64,000 bases of DNA from Prorocentrum cordatum (taxonomy: Eukaryota; Sar; Dinophyceae; Prorocentrales; Prorocentraceae), in the NCBI GenBank assembly GCA_963575745.1, contig CAUYUJ010019919.1:1-64000 (forward strand), given 5' to 3'. How positions within the stretch are numbered: position 1 is the first letter of the stretch; each line of letters opens with the position of its first letter. Position numbers and translations under genes: made by a program. This document shows, piece by piece, positions 1 through 10,600 of this stretch. The notes under the pieces are model-generated. The model was given only the letters and a program-made list of their open reading frames with translations. It was not told where the DNA came from and made no database searches.

Positions 1-1
1 G

Positions 2-1687
2 CGCACGACGGCGCACATCGTACTGATCCAGGAGACAGGCTTCACGGAGCCCTTGATCGAGTCGCTGCACAGCTCGGCAGGCAATCGAGGTTGAAAAGTT
101 ACTGCTATACCAGCTCGCCCGACGAGTGGCATGGTCCCGTCAGGTGGTACTGCAGTTCTGGCTCGAGCTGATCTAGGGCTACGACACCCAGACGGCGGCC
201 AACTGGTATACGACCATCGCCTCCAGGACGTTTTGGTCGACCTGCCAGGATGGCCCAGCCTGTCTCTGTTGAACGTTTACTTGAAGGACTCGATCGGCGC
301 GACTGGCGAGAACACTGAAGTTCTTGCAGCTGCTGGTCAAATCATGGCGCGAACGGCTACGCCATGCATCATGGGAGGTGACTGGAACATGACGGGCCAG
401 GACCTAGAGGACTCAGAGTTTCCACGACTGGCCTCGGTGGTGATAGCTATGCCTGGTCAAGTCGCATTCCGAGGTGGTACTGGCTGTTCCACGATCGATT
501 ATTTCTGCCTTAACAACGCAGTTCAGCGAGGGCTTCGAGGAGTGCAGGTGCAAAGCAGTTGGCACAAGAAAGCTCATCGGCCAGTTCAACTAAAGATATC
601 AGACAACGGGTACTCGATCCAGCACTGCGTCTATACTGTCGCGCAGAGGCTTCCCGCTGTACTGCCTCCTGGGCAGCGCACGACGCCAATTGACTGGACA
701 GTTCATGCAGCTTTGGCAGATGAGGCAGTACGTTTGGCCCAAGACCCCACGAGGGATGCTGCCGTCGCTTGGGCCTTCCTGACCAGAGTATATGGAAAGT
801 TTGCAGTCACTGTTGCTGATTACATTGCTGCCAACACGTGCACCGAGCTCAAGAACAGCGGGGCTTACGGCAAGAACCTGGAACCTCGTTGGGTCAACGC
901 TGAATACCCCATGAATGTAGAGTCGGACATGCAGGCGATAGGCAAGGGTTGGCAGTGGCTCAGAGAAAGTTTGATCACCATCCAGCAGTTGTTCTCTAAA
1001 CCAGATATGATGGCAGAATGTTCAGAAGAGATTGCTCAGTTCTTACTGTCACCGTACCCAGGAGCTGGCCTAAGTGGACGATTGGATAGTGCAGTCTCTC
1101 AAGGACGCCAGGAGATCAATCAGATACCATTCGAATTGCCACGCATTCAAACCTCCCTGGACGAGATCGACGATGATGTAGAGCTGGCAAAGAAAGGTCA
1201 GGTAAAATATGCGAATGGGTCATGGGCAGAATGGTGCCGCATCGCTGCGAGTGGAGGTGCTCGACCTCTACGCCGCGTTTCCAACGTCCGAGCTGTCCCC
1301 GCACCTGCTTCGGCCATAGGAATACCTTCTGGGGACCCCGTGGTGATTGTGAAGCAAGAGGTGGCCCTCTACAGAAAGCTATGGGGCGCCAGCAATGCGG
1401 CAGCGGAAGCGTGGATCCCAGACAGAAGCAGCTGCCCACGACTTCAATCAGATCAAATACGTCGGATCTCGAAGTCATTTCCAGCTACGACTTCGGCAAG
1501 CCCAGGCAATTTTCACCCGAGGCATGCGGCGTTGCTGGACGACGAAGGATTAGAGGTGCTAGCTTCCATCTGGGAAGCGGCAGAGGCCATGGGTCTTGCC
1601 GAAGCAGCTGTGCTGGATGCAGATGCCTCTGTTGGGCAAGCCAAGTGGAGGCAACCGCCTTATTATTCTTTATGCGGGTATGTATAG
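2..1687 (+). pseudogene. Element 1 endonuclease domain and start of reverse transcriptase (ORF2, first part)
   Basis: The frame is open to the window edge. From base 2 it reads the start of an exonuclease-endonuclease-phosphatase fold with the hallmark QET motif (bases 29-37), then hits TGA at 92-94 and continues in the same frame with GGTAVLAR. Further on come GGDWN (metal/phosphate-binding Asn), STIDY (catalytic Asp) and AHRPV (catalytic His position), so the active-site set looks complete. The last third carries the GNFHPRH and DDEGLEVL stretch that precedes RT motifs in this group. The coding then moves to another frame near 1608-1622; residues after that up to the stop at 1685 are nonsense. 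The role in the family is to nick the target DNA to prime reverse transcription. It is degenerate because of the stop and the frameshift. Confidence 0.8.
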
Positions 1688-4082
1688 GATTTGGCATAGA
1701 GCCCGTCGCGCCATTGCTCAGAGCATGCATGATACGCTGGATCGAGGATACTGGGGCGCATGCAAAGGACGATCGGCAATTGACTGCGCATGGGCGCAAG
1801 CAGTACGTTCAGAATCTGATCAGATGACGCGCAGATATGGTATTGTTTTCAGTGCTGACTGGTCTAAGTACTACGAGACCATTCCCCTGGAAGTGCTGAA
1901 GTTGAAGTTTCTTCGTCATGGAGCGCCCACGTGCTGGCTTAAACTGGTATTCAATGTGTGGCTGAGCCCCAGAGTGATCAGACTTGGCCGACACCACTCA
2001 GATGTAGCTCTCTGTGCTCGGCTCGGGTTACCAGCTGGTGATGCTTACGCTGACTTAGCCGTCAAAGTCAACACCGTGGACGCTTTCGGCATGATGATAA
2101 CTAAGTCGCCGTTGATTGATTTTCAGAATTACATTGATGATTCAGGCATGCACAATTCTTCCGCTGATTTCGACATAGCGAAAGGTACGGCAGTGGAGGC
2201 TATCAAGAATTTCTTCGAGGCCAGCAGGCAGATCAACGCCGCCCTGAACGCTGAGAAGCTCGCGATCATCTCGACGCACCAGGCCTTGGCTGCAGCCGTG
2301 TGTGATGAGCTCGAGCTTCCGAGTTCGGTGATCCAGCCCAGCGTGTCCTACCTGGGCGTGGACGAGTCTGCTGGTGCAGTTCGGCGACGACAACGAGTGC
2401 GACTGAAGCAGCAGTCGAGGTTTGTTGCGATGCGAAAAAGGATCCGAAAGGTGCGGGCCATGAGGAAAGGATTCAAAGGTCCCAAGGAGATCCCATTCAG
2501 GAAGATAAATCGCCAGGGTGTGGCCACTGCGAGCAGTTTTGGAGTTGAGATCCGGGGACTTTCTGAGTCTGAGTGGCTAGCACACCAGCGTTTGATGAGT
2601 AGTTCAGATTCTCCCTCGCACTGTGGAGTTTCACTTTCAGCTATGGTAGTTTTAAACGGTGATAGTAGCACGAGATTCGCAGTGGCGCCCGCTATCCAAT
2701 GGCGCAGGGTGGTGTGGTCAGCTGCGACTCGCCCAGAGCACGCCCTTGTTAAGATGGCTGAACTCGTGTACCTCTGGGAATTATGTCGGCCCGCCAGTTG
2801 TAAAACTTGGCAAGAGTCCAGGGGCCCGATTTGTCGTGCTTGTCTGAGTTTGGCCCGTGCGGGCTGGAAGCACCGTGGTCCCCTAAAGTGGGCAGACCAC
2901 AATGGGCACGATGTTGATTTAACGCAGACCCCGCCGTCGCTTTTTAAAGACATGCTTGAGCTAGGAGTTCAAAGGCAACGCGAGTTTCGGTTGGCCCAGA
3001 AGCTGGGTCTCGACCCTGGGACGCGTGCCACGCTGGACCTAGTTCGAAAAGCTGTCTCTCTGAAAGCCAAGCGCCTGAGTAGGTATCAGAAGTATCTAAT
3101 AAAGAGCTGTGGCTGCCTAGGATTGTGGACTAACGATCGTGCTGAGAGGGTGGGTTACTTGTGTGACGGGTTGTGCGAGTGCGGTGAAAGGGACACAATC
3201 CACCACAGGCTCTACTGTTGCCAGTTACCCAAAGTTTCAGAGGCCCGTCAGGCCGCCGAGGTCTCTCCTGAGTTCCTGGCAGCGGCCCGAGCGGAGCCCG
3301 AACATCTGATTTTCACCACTGGCATTTTCACGTACCAGGACAGTGCGCTGCCGTGCCCGTTGGTTTCGTACGAGGTTGACGTTTTAGATCAGCACGGCAA
3401 CGCACTAGATTCAACCCCTGAGCAGATTGCCAATCTCACAACGAATGTGCCGCTTCGACTGGCCTCGGATGGATCAGGCAGCAAACCGTCGTTGAGGCCG
3501 CTGGAGAGAGCTTCCTGGTCCATCGGGGTCCTCCCTGACACCGGGGAAGATCCAGTAGCTTTCCCCCGCGGAGTGGTGCCAGGCATGCTTCCGCAGACCC
3601 CCGCCATGGCGGAACACGTTGGCATCGCACTGTGCGGCCAAGTGGCAAGCAGGCCCGCCGAGTTAGGTTCCGATTGCAAGGCCGCCATCCGTGTCACTCA
3701 GCAAGTCGTTTCGAGGCAGCTAGCGGCAGGAAGCACATTTGCAGGCATCAGACTTTTTGCGCAGGGTTTGGAGGGAACGCCTTTCATCCACACCGTGCGT
3801 CACGTGAAGTCGCACAGGTCCGATGAAGAAATGGCGATGCTCGAAGGCGAGGAAAGACTGTTTGCCGTGGCCAACGCAGCTGTTGACAGGCAGGCTAAAG
3901 CAGCGCTATCCCTCCACCCTGCACCAGATGCGGATTTCCTCCCTGATGTGAACCTCGCAGCCACCCGTGCGCAGAGTTTCATTAAATTAGCCGCTGAGGT
4001 CCTCCCGCTATTCCCCAATGAGGTGAGGTGGAAAAGACCTGTGCGGATCAGAGCAGGCCGCTCAAAGCGGACTGTTTATTAG
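1596..4082 (+). pseudogene. Element 1 reverse transcriptase and RNase H (ORF2, second part)
   Basis: Frame 3 continues the endonuclease polyprotein after a +1 shift. Counting from base 1596, the RT finger motif MPLLGKPSGG is at residues 10-19, motif A SADWS has its Asp at 88, motif B LGLPAGDA is near 143-150, and motif C is YIDD at 179-182. A cysteine/histidine cluster (CECG...HHRLYCC, 528-542) separates RT from RNase H. RNase H keeps all four acidic positions: Asp625 in SDGSG, Glu673 in MAEH, Asp693 in GSDC and Asp764 in AVDRQAK. This domain set copies element RNA into DNA and removes the RNA strand. The catalytic residues are intact; only the frame breaks and the TAG at 4080 mark decay. The first true in-frame continuation is uncertain, so the start given is only the open-frame limit. 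Confidence 0.85.
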
Positions 4083-4634
4083 CACTGCTGGAAGCATGGT
4101 GAATTAGGTTTGCAGTGCGCCAGATGTCTGCTGGTGGCAGAAGGATCGCCAGATGGAGCCCCAATGAGTGGCTGCAAAGGCGTTCCTAGTCACATCAGTC
4201 GACTGCTCTCGAATCCCCTGGGTCATTCCCTCATCGCCACGGCTGGTTTGGCTCGGGAATCTGGCGACGGTGCCTCGGTGTGTCAAGTTCGAGAGCAAAC
4301 CATAGTTTGTTTGAAATGTGGAGGGTGGTCTCAAGCAAAGCTTGAGAAACTTGGCCGTCCCTGTGTTGCCCCCACTCGTAAAGGTCTAGAGGTGATCTCC
4401 ATGGTGAGGCAAGGGCGGTGCCCGAATCGTCGCGTCTTGGCCTTGCTTGATAAGGCTCTCCCCGTTTCTCGGCTGCGCCGCGACCCGCCCGAGCCCCATG
4501 ACACCTCTGACACGAATGTCCGTACGAGTTTTTCGGCCACAGAGACGGCCCCCTCCTATGAGCAAAGAATGAATGCGTTGGTCGAGCGAATTCGAGTGAA
4601 GGAGAGCACCCGTGATGCTCGATCCAGGGGATAA
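4083..4634 (+). pseudogene. Element 1 C-terminal zinc-binding tail, separated by TAG
   Basis: The same frame as the RT-RNase H part continues straight through TAG 4080-4082 with HCWKHGELGLQCARC and later CLKCGGWSQAKLEKLGRPC, ending at TAA 4632-4634. The second motif, CxxCG...LxxxC, is closely matched by the last motif of element 2 (CQRCGAYAKRQGRLLGAPC near 41510), which argues that this was coding sequence joined to the polyprotein and that the TAG is a mutation or a leaky stop. Such knuckles usually bind nucleic acid. The tail after the second knuckle is polar and arginine-rich. No start codon is needed if it was read as one polyprotein. Confidence 0.65.
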
Positions 4635-4875
4635 TTCTGGAGTTTTTAGAGGGTTTCTCTCGTTTTAACTCCCTCATCCCCGATTCGTATCCCAGTTATA
4701 TCAAGCTGAGATTATTTAGTGCTGTGCACTCCCCCATAGGGCATTCCATTCCATTCCATTCATGCAGCCCCCCCCCCCCCTGCAGAGCGGACCCCCCCTC
4801 TCCCCTGCAGCCCCTCCCTCTGCCGAGCGGACCCCCCCTGCAGAGCAGACCCCCCCCCTGCAACCCAGCTCCCCC
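4635..4875. repeat. Element 1 3' flank, CATTC repeat and C-rich tract
   Basis: After the last stop there is about 100 bp of AT-richer sequence, a run of CATTC units at 4742-4762, then C-runs separated by GCAGAGCGGAC and TGCAGCCCCTCC. The CAGAGCGGACCCCCC motif recurs in reverse at 5870-5945, making 4760-5950 a loose foldback around the satellites between. No gene is visible. Confidence 0.6.
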
Positions 4876-4876
4876 C

Positions 4877-5135
<259 letters not shown>

Positions 5136-5214
5136 CTCGCCGTCGTTCATTTCCACAGGCACCCGGAGCGCCCCGGATCGGCGGCACTGGCCGGAGGCCA
5201 CTACAATACAATAG

Positions 5215-5505
5215 CGGCGCTCTATTGCACACAGTTGTTCCGCTGCACATAGGCGCCGTGGTGCACACAAGCGCAGTAGTGCACGCGGGCACTGTGGTGT
5301 AGAATGGTGCTGTGTTGCGCACGGCTGATGTAGTGTACGCAGGCGCTGTGGTAAAAATAAACGCTGTGGTGCCCGCAGGCACTATGGCACACACTGGCGC
5401 TGTGTTGCACGCGGCTGCTGGGGTGTACATAGGCGGCGCGGTGTACACAGGCGCTGCGGTGTACGCGGGCTCTGTGGTGTACCAAGGCGTTGTGGTGCAG
5501 ATCGC
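5215..5505. repeat. 18-bp minisatellite, copy array 1
   Basis: Degenerate tandem unit of 18 bp close to ACACAGGCGCTGTGGTGT. It ends in CAGATCGCCACCTGCATG, a boundary shared with the second array at 6432-6735, so the two loci are duplicates. Being a multiple of three it keeps frames open on both strands. Confidence 0.85.
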
Positions 5506-5639
5506 CACCTGCATGCTGCTGTTACCTGTCCACAATAATTCCTAGGCGCTCCCAGACGCCGCCGGCGCGAAACGTGACGTCATCGACCCCCTCCACCCCC
5601 CCCCAAGATGGTCGCCGTCATCAGCCCAGAATAAAAAAC

Positions 5640-5815
5640 AGGCTCCAGCCGCGTCTGCGCGCAGGACGACGATAAGCGACGAGCGACGAGCGACAACGAC
5701 GACGACGACGACGACGACCACGACCACGACGACGACGTCGATAACGACGACCACGACGACGACGACGACGACCAGGACGACGACGACGAGGACGACGACG
5801 ACGACGACGAACTGC
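5640..5815. repeat. (GAC)n array preceded by GCGAC units
   Basis: A GACGAGCGAC block at 5667-5695 followed by (GAC)n. A near mirror of it (GTC with CTCGTCGCTCGTCGCT) lies at 6745-6835 in opposite orientation. The sequence before it (5575-5640, GTGACGTCATCG... and CAGAATAAA) is also echoed at 6885-6945. Confidence 0.85.
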
Positions 5816-5954
5816 GGACCAGACTTCTACGCGGATTCCTATGCGGACACCTAGGTTCGCTCGGCAGGGGGGGTCTGCTCAGCTTTGCAGGGAAGGGGGG
5901 TGCAGGGGAGGGGGGGGGGTCCGCTCTGAGGGGGAGCGCCATTATTGTATATAG

Positions 5955-6190
5955 AATGTTAGAAAGAGTCCTTGTGACAAAATGGAGCGCTTGTGGATTG
6001 CACAAAAAACAATTGCTTTACATCTAATTGGAGAGGGATCTTTTTGGAAAAAGGAAGGCCGCCGGAACCCACGAGTCTTCCCGAGTCCTGCGGCACCATT
6101 CTAATTCCTCCAATCCCAATCTGTGTCCAAAAGAGGCTCCATCTGAATTGGCCGTTCGGGAACCAAGTGGACTGATTCAATAAACCATTC
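5955..6190. other. AT-richer island, no gene recognised
   Basis: About 235 bp noticeably poorer in GC than its surroundings, lying between two satellites and ending in CAATAAACCATTC. It is open in one frame on each strand (60 and 73 codons), but neither product resembles anything I know. It may be a fragment of an older insertion. Confidence 0.4.
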
Positions 6191-6254
6191 TACGGTGCAC
6201 GCTGTGATACGCACGTGCGCTGCAGCGCCGACCCGCACGACAGGGGGGAAGGGT

Positions 6255-6345
6255 GAGGGAGGAGGAGGAGGAGGAGGAGGAGGAGGAGGAGGAGGGAGAG
6301 GAAGAGGAGGAGGTGGAGGTGGAGGAGGAGGGAGGAGAGGGCCAA
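6255..6345. repeat. (GAG)n array
   Basis: Purine trinucleotide array with few interruptions; poly-Glu/Gly/Arg frames are artefacts. Confidence 0.9.
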
Positions 6346-6431
6346 ACGTCGCATTCTATTATCAAAACTTCCCTGGCGTGGCGTTTAGCTGTCCGTTGCA
6401 GATCATCATTTACATGCTCCTTCTACTTGTC

Positions 6432-6735
6432 CTGTGCACGCAGGCGTTGTGGTGTACACCAGCGATGCGTTACACGCGGATGCTGTGGTGTAGACGGGCA
6501 GTGTAGTGTGCACAGGCGCTGCGGTGCACGCAAGTTGCACATGGTTGCTGCGGTGTGCACATTCGCTGTGGTGTACACTGGCGTTGCATTGAACGCAAGC
6601 GCTGTGGTGTACACAGGCGCTGCGTTGCACACGGCTGTTGCGGTGTACGCGGGCTCTGTGGTGTACACGCGCGTTGTGGTGCAAGCGAGCATTGGTGTAC
6701 ACAGGCATTGCATTGTGGGGCAGATCGCCACCTAC
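6432..6735. repeat. 18-bp minisatellite, copy array 2
   Basis: Same 18-bp unit as 5215-5505 (for example ACACAGGCGCTGCGTTGC then ACACGGCTGTTGCGGTGT), ending in the same CAGATCGCCACCT boundary before a (GTC)n run at 6745-6835. Confidence 0.85.
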
Positions 6736-7074
6736 ATGATGCTCGCGTTGTCGTCGTCGTAGTCGTCGTCGTCGTGGTCGTCGTTGTTGTCGTCCTCGTC
6801 GCTCGTCGCTCGTCGCTCTTCGCTCATCGTCGTCGTGCGCGCGGGCGCGGCTGTGGTGCCGGAGCCACACGGCGGGGGGGGCGTTACGTCATACCCCCCC
6901 CGCCCCCCCCCAATGACGCCCGTCATCGCCGAGAATAAAGAAACGCGCTCATGCTTGTCGCTGTGCTGTCGCTGCTGTCCAGCATCTCGCCAAGGATCGC
7001 CATTTTTGAAATAGCCGTGGAAGGTAGTTAGCTCGCCTTCCCTCCCAGCGCATTTGATTCCCATGACGTCCTCT

Positions 7075-7600
7075 TGAGTCGCATCCCCTCTGCTCCCCTC
7101 CCCTCCCCTCCCCTCCGCTCCCTCGCTCCCCTCCCCTCCCCTCCCATTTTTCGCTCTGCTCCCTCCCCTCCCTCGCTCCCCTCCGCTCCCTCGCTCCCCT
7201 CCCTCCCCTCCCTCGCTCCCCTCCCTCCCCTCTCTCGCTCCTCTCCCCTCCCCTCCTCTCCCGTCCCCTCCCTGGCTCCCCTCCCCTTCCCTCTCCTCCC
7301 CGCCCCTCCCCGCGCCGCTGGGCGCAGGTACCACGCAGAGATGCGCGTGCCCCAGTCGCCCGGTGGACAGGACGCGCCTGGGCGGGCCGCCCGCGCGTTG
7401 CCGCCTGCCGAGGGTGCAGGGGAGGAAGGGGAGGAGGGGGAAGGGGGAGGAAGGGGAGGGAGAAGGGGGGGGGAGGGGAGGAGGGGAGGAAGGGGAGGAA
7501 GGGGAGGGGAGGGGGAGGGGGAGGAAGGGAAGGGGGGGGGCAGCCGCCCGCGGGTGCTGGGGAGGAAGGGGAAAAAGGGGGAGGGGGAGGCGGCTGAGGA
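7075..7600. repeat. Polypyrimidine tract followed by polypurine tract
   Basis: 7075-7310 is built of CCCTCC/CTCCCCTC units. After about 100 bp of mixed sequence, 7420-7600 is built of GGGGAGGAAG units, the complement of the first block. The pair forms an imperfect 500-bp inverted repeat of simple sequence. It is followed to 7700 by mixed sequence without a recognisable gene. Confidence 0.85.
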
Positions 7601-7769
7601 GGCAAAGTCGCACACTCGTGGGCGACCCCTCGGCCCGGGCGGGGTCGCTGGCAGAGCCACGGGGCCCATGTAGAAGCGGTTGCTTGAGACAAGTTTTGCC
7701 TGTCTGCTGGCGAACGCCCAGCGGCACCAGGCGGTAGCCACGCCTGTACGAAAAGAGAGTGAGAAGGTT

Positions 7770-7836
7770 GAGGTGGCCATGGTGGTGGGGATGGTGGTTG
7801 CGATGGTGGTGGTGATGACGACGATTGTGATGATAC

Positions 7837-7871
<35 letters not shown>

Positions 7872-9316
7872 GTGATGGTGATGGTGATGGTGATGGTGAT
7901 GGTGATGGTGATGGTGATGGTGATGAAGAAGGTGATGAAGCTGATGATGATGCTGGTGGTGGTGATGATGATGACGATGAGGCTTGGGGGGAGATGATGG
8001 CGGTGGTGGTGGTGGTGATAATGTTGGCGCTGATGCTGCTGATGTGTTTGATGATGGAGAGATTGATGGTGATGGCGGTGGTGGTGTTGATCATTATGAT
8101 CGTGGCGGTGATGATGCTGGTGCCGACCATGAATGTGATATTGGTGATGTTGATTAAGATGATGGTGGTGCAAATTCAGGTGAGTTCTTATGCGGGTGTT
8201 GGTGGTTGATGCTGGTGGCTGGTGCTGCTGGTGATGGTGTTGCTGGTGATGTTGATGGTGACAGTGATCGCGGCGGCGGCGGTGAAAGCGGCGACGACGA
8301 TTATGATGAGGAGGGCGATCGGTGAATGAGGCGTCCGTGGCGATTGTGGTAGTGGCGGTATTGGCGATTATTATATGCTTGCTGATGTTGGTGATGCTGA
8401 AGGTGGTGATGATACTTTTGCTGACGAGGATGAAGGTGATGACGGTTGTGATGATGAGGAGCTAGGTGGGGATGGATGTGACGATAGAGATGATGACGGT
8501 GCGTCTGCGTATGATGATGTTGATGTTCATGGTGATGGACGTGGTAATGATGACGGTGGTAACGTTGATGATGAAGATGGCGATGACGATGGCGGTGATG
8601 AGGTTGACGATGAAAGTGGTGGCGGTGTCGATACGGGTTCGGACCAGGATGAGGATGGGGATGACGAGGGGGGTGGGGATGATGGTGACGATGATGGTGG
8701 TTTTGACGATGGTGGTGGTTGTGATGACGTCGATGCATATTGCAGTGGTGGTGATGATGCTTCTGATGATGGTGATGAGGATGATGCTGACGTTGTCATT
8801 GAGGATCGAGAAGTTGTTGGTGGTGGTAGAGCTTGTGATGCCGTCGATGCGGTTGATGATGGTGTGGAGGTGTAGGAGGAGGCCGGTGAGGGTAAGTTAT
8901 GATGTTGATGTTGATGGCACGTGCTGATGGCAGTTGCTACTTTTACGGGTGTTGATGGCAATTGTTTCGATGATGGTAACGGTGGCTGGGACGGCTGCGG
9001 CTGCGGCGAAGAGGGCGATGACGGAGAACACGATGAGGATGATGAGGATGAGAAGGTCGAGAAGGCGTTGTTGGCGATGGTTGTTGTGATGGTGACGACG
9101 ATCATGATCTTGGCGATGACGATGCCATGGTGAGGATGATGCTGCTGATGATCAGCTAAATGGTGATGGTAAGGGTGAGCATATGTATGATGATCGGATG
9201 ATAGGGATGATGATGCTCCTGATGATGTTGTTGATGGTGCTGCTAATGATGACGATTGTTACGGATATGGCGGCGGCGGTGGTATCGGCGGTGGCGACGA
9301 CGACGAAAATGATGAA

Positions 9317-9400
<84 letters not shown>

Positions 9401-9433
9401 GATGATGATGATGATGATGATGATGATGATAAA

Positions 9434-9483
<50 letters not shown>

Positions 9484-9680
9484 CGATGCGGAGGAGGAGG
9501 AGGAGGATGATGATAATGAATGATGATGATGCTGCTGATGATGCTGATGGCGAAGTTGATGCCAGTAGTGATGACGATGCTGGCGCTGGTGTTTCATGTG
9601 ATATGTATGCTGATGCTGTTGGGGATGAGTACTTTCATTTTGCTGATTCAGAAGATGCTGTTGCATATGTATACACATAG
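7770..9680. repeat. Long (GAT/GGT)n array cluster
   Basis: Nearly 2 kb dominated by GAT, GGT and GCT triplets, with a pure (GATGAT) core at about 9310-9482. Mixed, slightly diverged triplets dominate 7770-9250, and 9490-9680 is more degenerate. Large open frames exist on both strands (poly-Asp, poly-Met, poly-His, poly-Ser) purely because the unit is three bases. Confidence 0.95.
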
Positions 9681-9689
9681 GATGGCCTA

Positions 9690-10202
9690 AGTATATGACG
9701 ACGAGGAGAAGGAGCAGGAGGATGAGGAGGAGGAAGTAGACGAAGATCGGGAGGAGGAGGAGGAAAAGGGGGAATGTAGTGGGCGAAGAGGGCGGGCCAG
9801 GAGGAGGGTCAGGATGGTTAAGAGGAGGAAGCGGCGGAGGCGTACAGGGTTCCCTGCCTCGCCCTGTGCTCACGCTCGGCGCGCAAGACCACCGCGTGCA
9901 TGTCGACCGGCTCCCTTGCCATTGCCGTCGTCAACATTGCCGTCGCTTTTTCTGCCGTCACTGCCGCCGCCGCCGTCGCCGTCAGCGGCATCCCCGCCCC
10001 CTGCGCGGCAGAGAGGCTTGCGAGGCCGCCGTCGCCCCCTGCCGTCGCCGTCAGCGCCGCCGCCGCCGCCGCCAGCGCCATCCTCCCCCCGCCCCCCCGC
10101 GCGGCAACCTCGGCTCGGGGCCGGAGCCGAGCTCACAGAGGCTAGCGGACAGAGGCGCGCCGCGGCGGCGCGGGGCAGAGGCTCTTCGGGCAGCGCGTCC
10201 CG
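9690..10202 (+). other. Region upstream of RPL36
   Basis: Starts with an AGG array (9695-9780) and continues as GC-rich sequence with GCC and CGC runs up to the RPL36 start codon. No TATA-like element is evident, as expected for dinoflagellates. Possible trans-splice acceptor AGs lie shortly before the ATG, for example in GGGGCAGAGG and GGGCAGCGCG at about 10170-10193, but none has a strong pyrimidine tract, so I cannot choose. Confidence 0.4.
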
Positions 10203-10282
10203 ATGGCGAAGGCCGGCTACGTCAAGCCGGAGCCGACTGGCCTGGCCGCGGGGCTTAACAAGGGTTTCATCACCACGCGCAG
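10203..10282 (+). CDS. RPL36: RPL36 exon 1 (codons 1-26 and two bases of 27)
   Basis: Begins MAKAGY and contains GLAAGLNKGF, the conserved N-terminal Gly-Leu-Asn-Lys-Gly of eL36. It ends ...CGCAG before a GA donor (GATCCC). The AGG at the junction is repeated at the acceptor of exon 2. Confidence 0.9.
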
Positions 10283-10530
10283 GATCCCCTTTGTGAGAGG
10301 AGGAGAAGGAGGAGGAGGAGGAAGAGGAGGAGGATGAGGAGGGCGAGGAGGAGGAGGAGGGACGAGGGGAAAGAGGATGGACGAAGTGGAGGAGGAGGGG
10401 GAGGAAGAGGATGAGGAGGACGAGGAGGAGGAGGAGGAGAGGAGGAGGAGGAGGAGGAGGAGGCGGAACGAGGAGGACGATGAGGAGAAGGATGAGGAGG
10501 CAGAGGGAGGAAGAAGGGAGGAGGCGAACT

Positions 10531-10600
<70 letters not shown>

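Larger units (their letters stand above)
1..4760 (+). mobile_element. Non-LTR (LINE-like) retrotransposon, element 1, 5'-cut by window edge
   Basis: The segment reads, in order on one strand, an apurinic/apyrimidinic-type endonuclease, a reverse transcriptase, a zinc-like CxC...H...CC cluster, an RNase H and a C-terminal zinc-binding tail. That order is typical of RNase H-bearing non-LTR retrotransposons. No ORF1 is visible because the window starts inside the endonuclease. The reading frame is broken by an in-frame TGA at 92-94, a +1 frameshift near 1608-1622 and an in-frame TAG at 4080-4082, so this copy is probably dead. The 3' flank (4635-4760) ends in a short CATTC-type repeat and then a C-rich satellite. 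No LTRs are seen. Clade assignment needs a phylogeny. Confidence 0.85.

Noticed and set aside
5993-6180. Small gene in the AT-rich island
   Set aside because: Frames of about 60-70 codons on both strands with no resemblance to a known protein; too short to support.
10293-10300. Canonical GTGAG donor after RPL36 exon 1
   Set aside because: It is in phase 0, whereas exon 2 needs phase 2. Using it would put the conserved exon 2 out of frame. The GA donor at 10283 fits.
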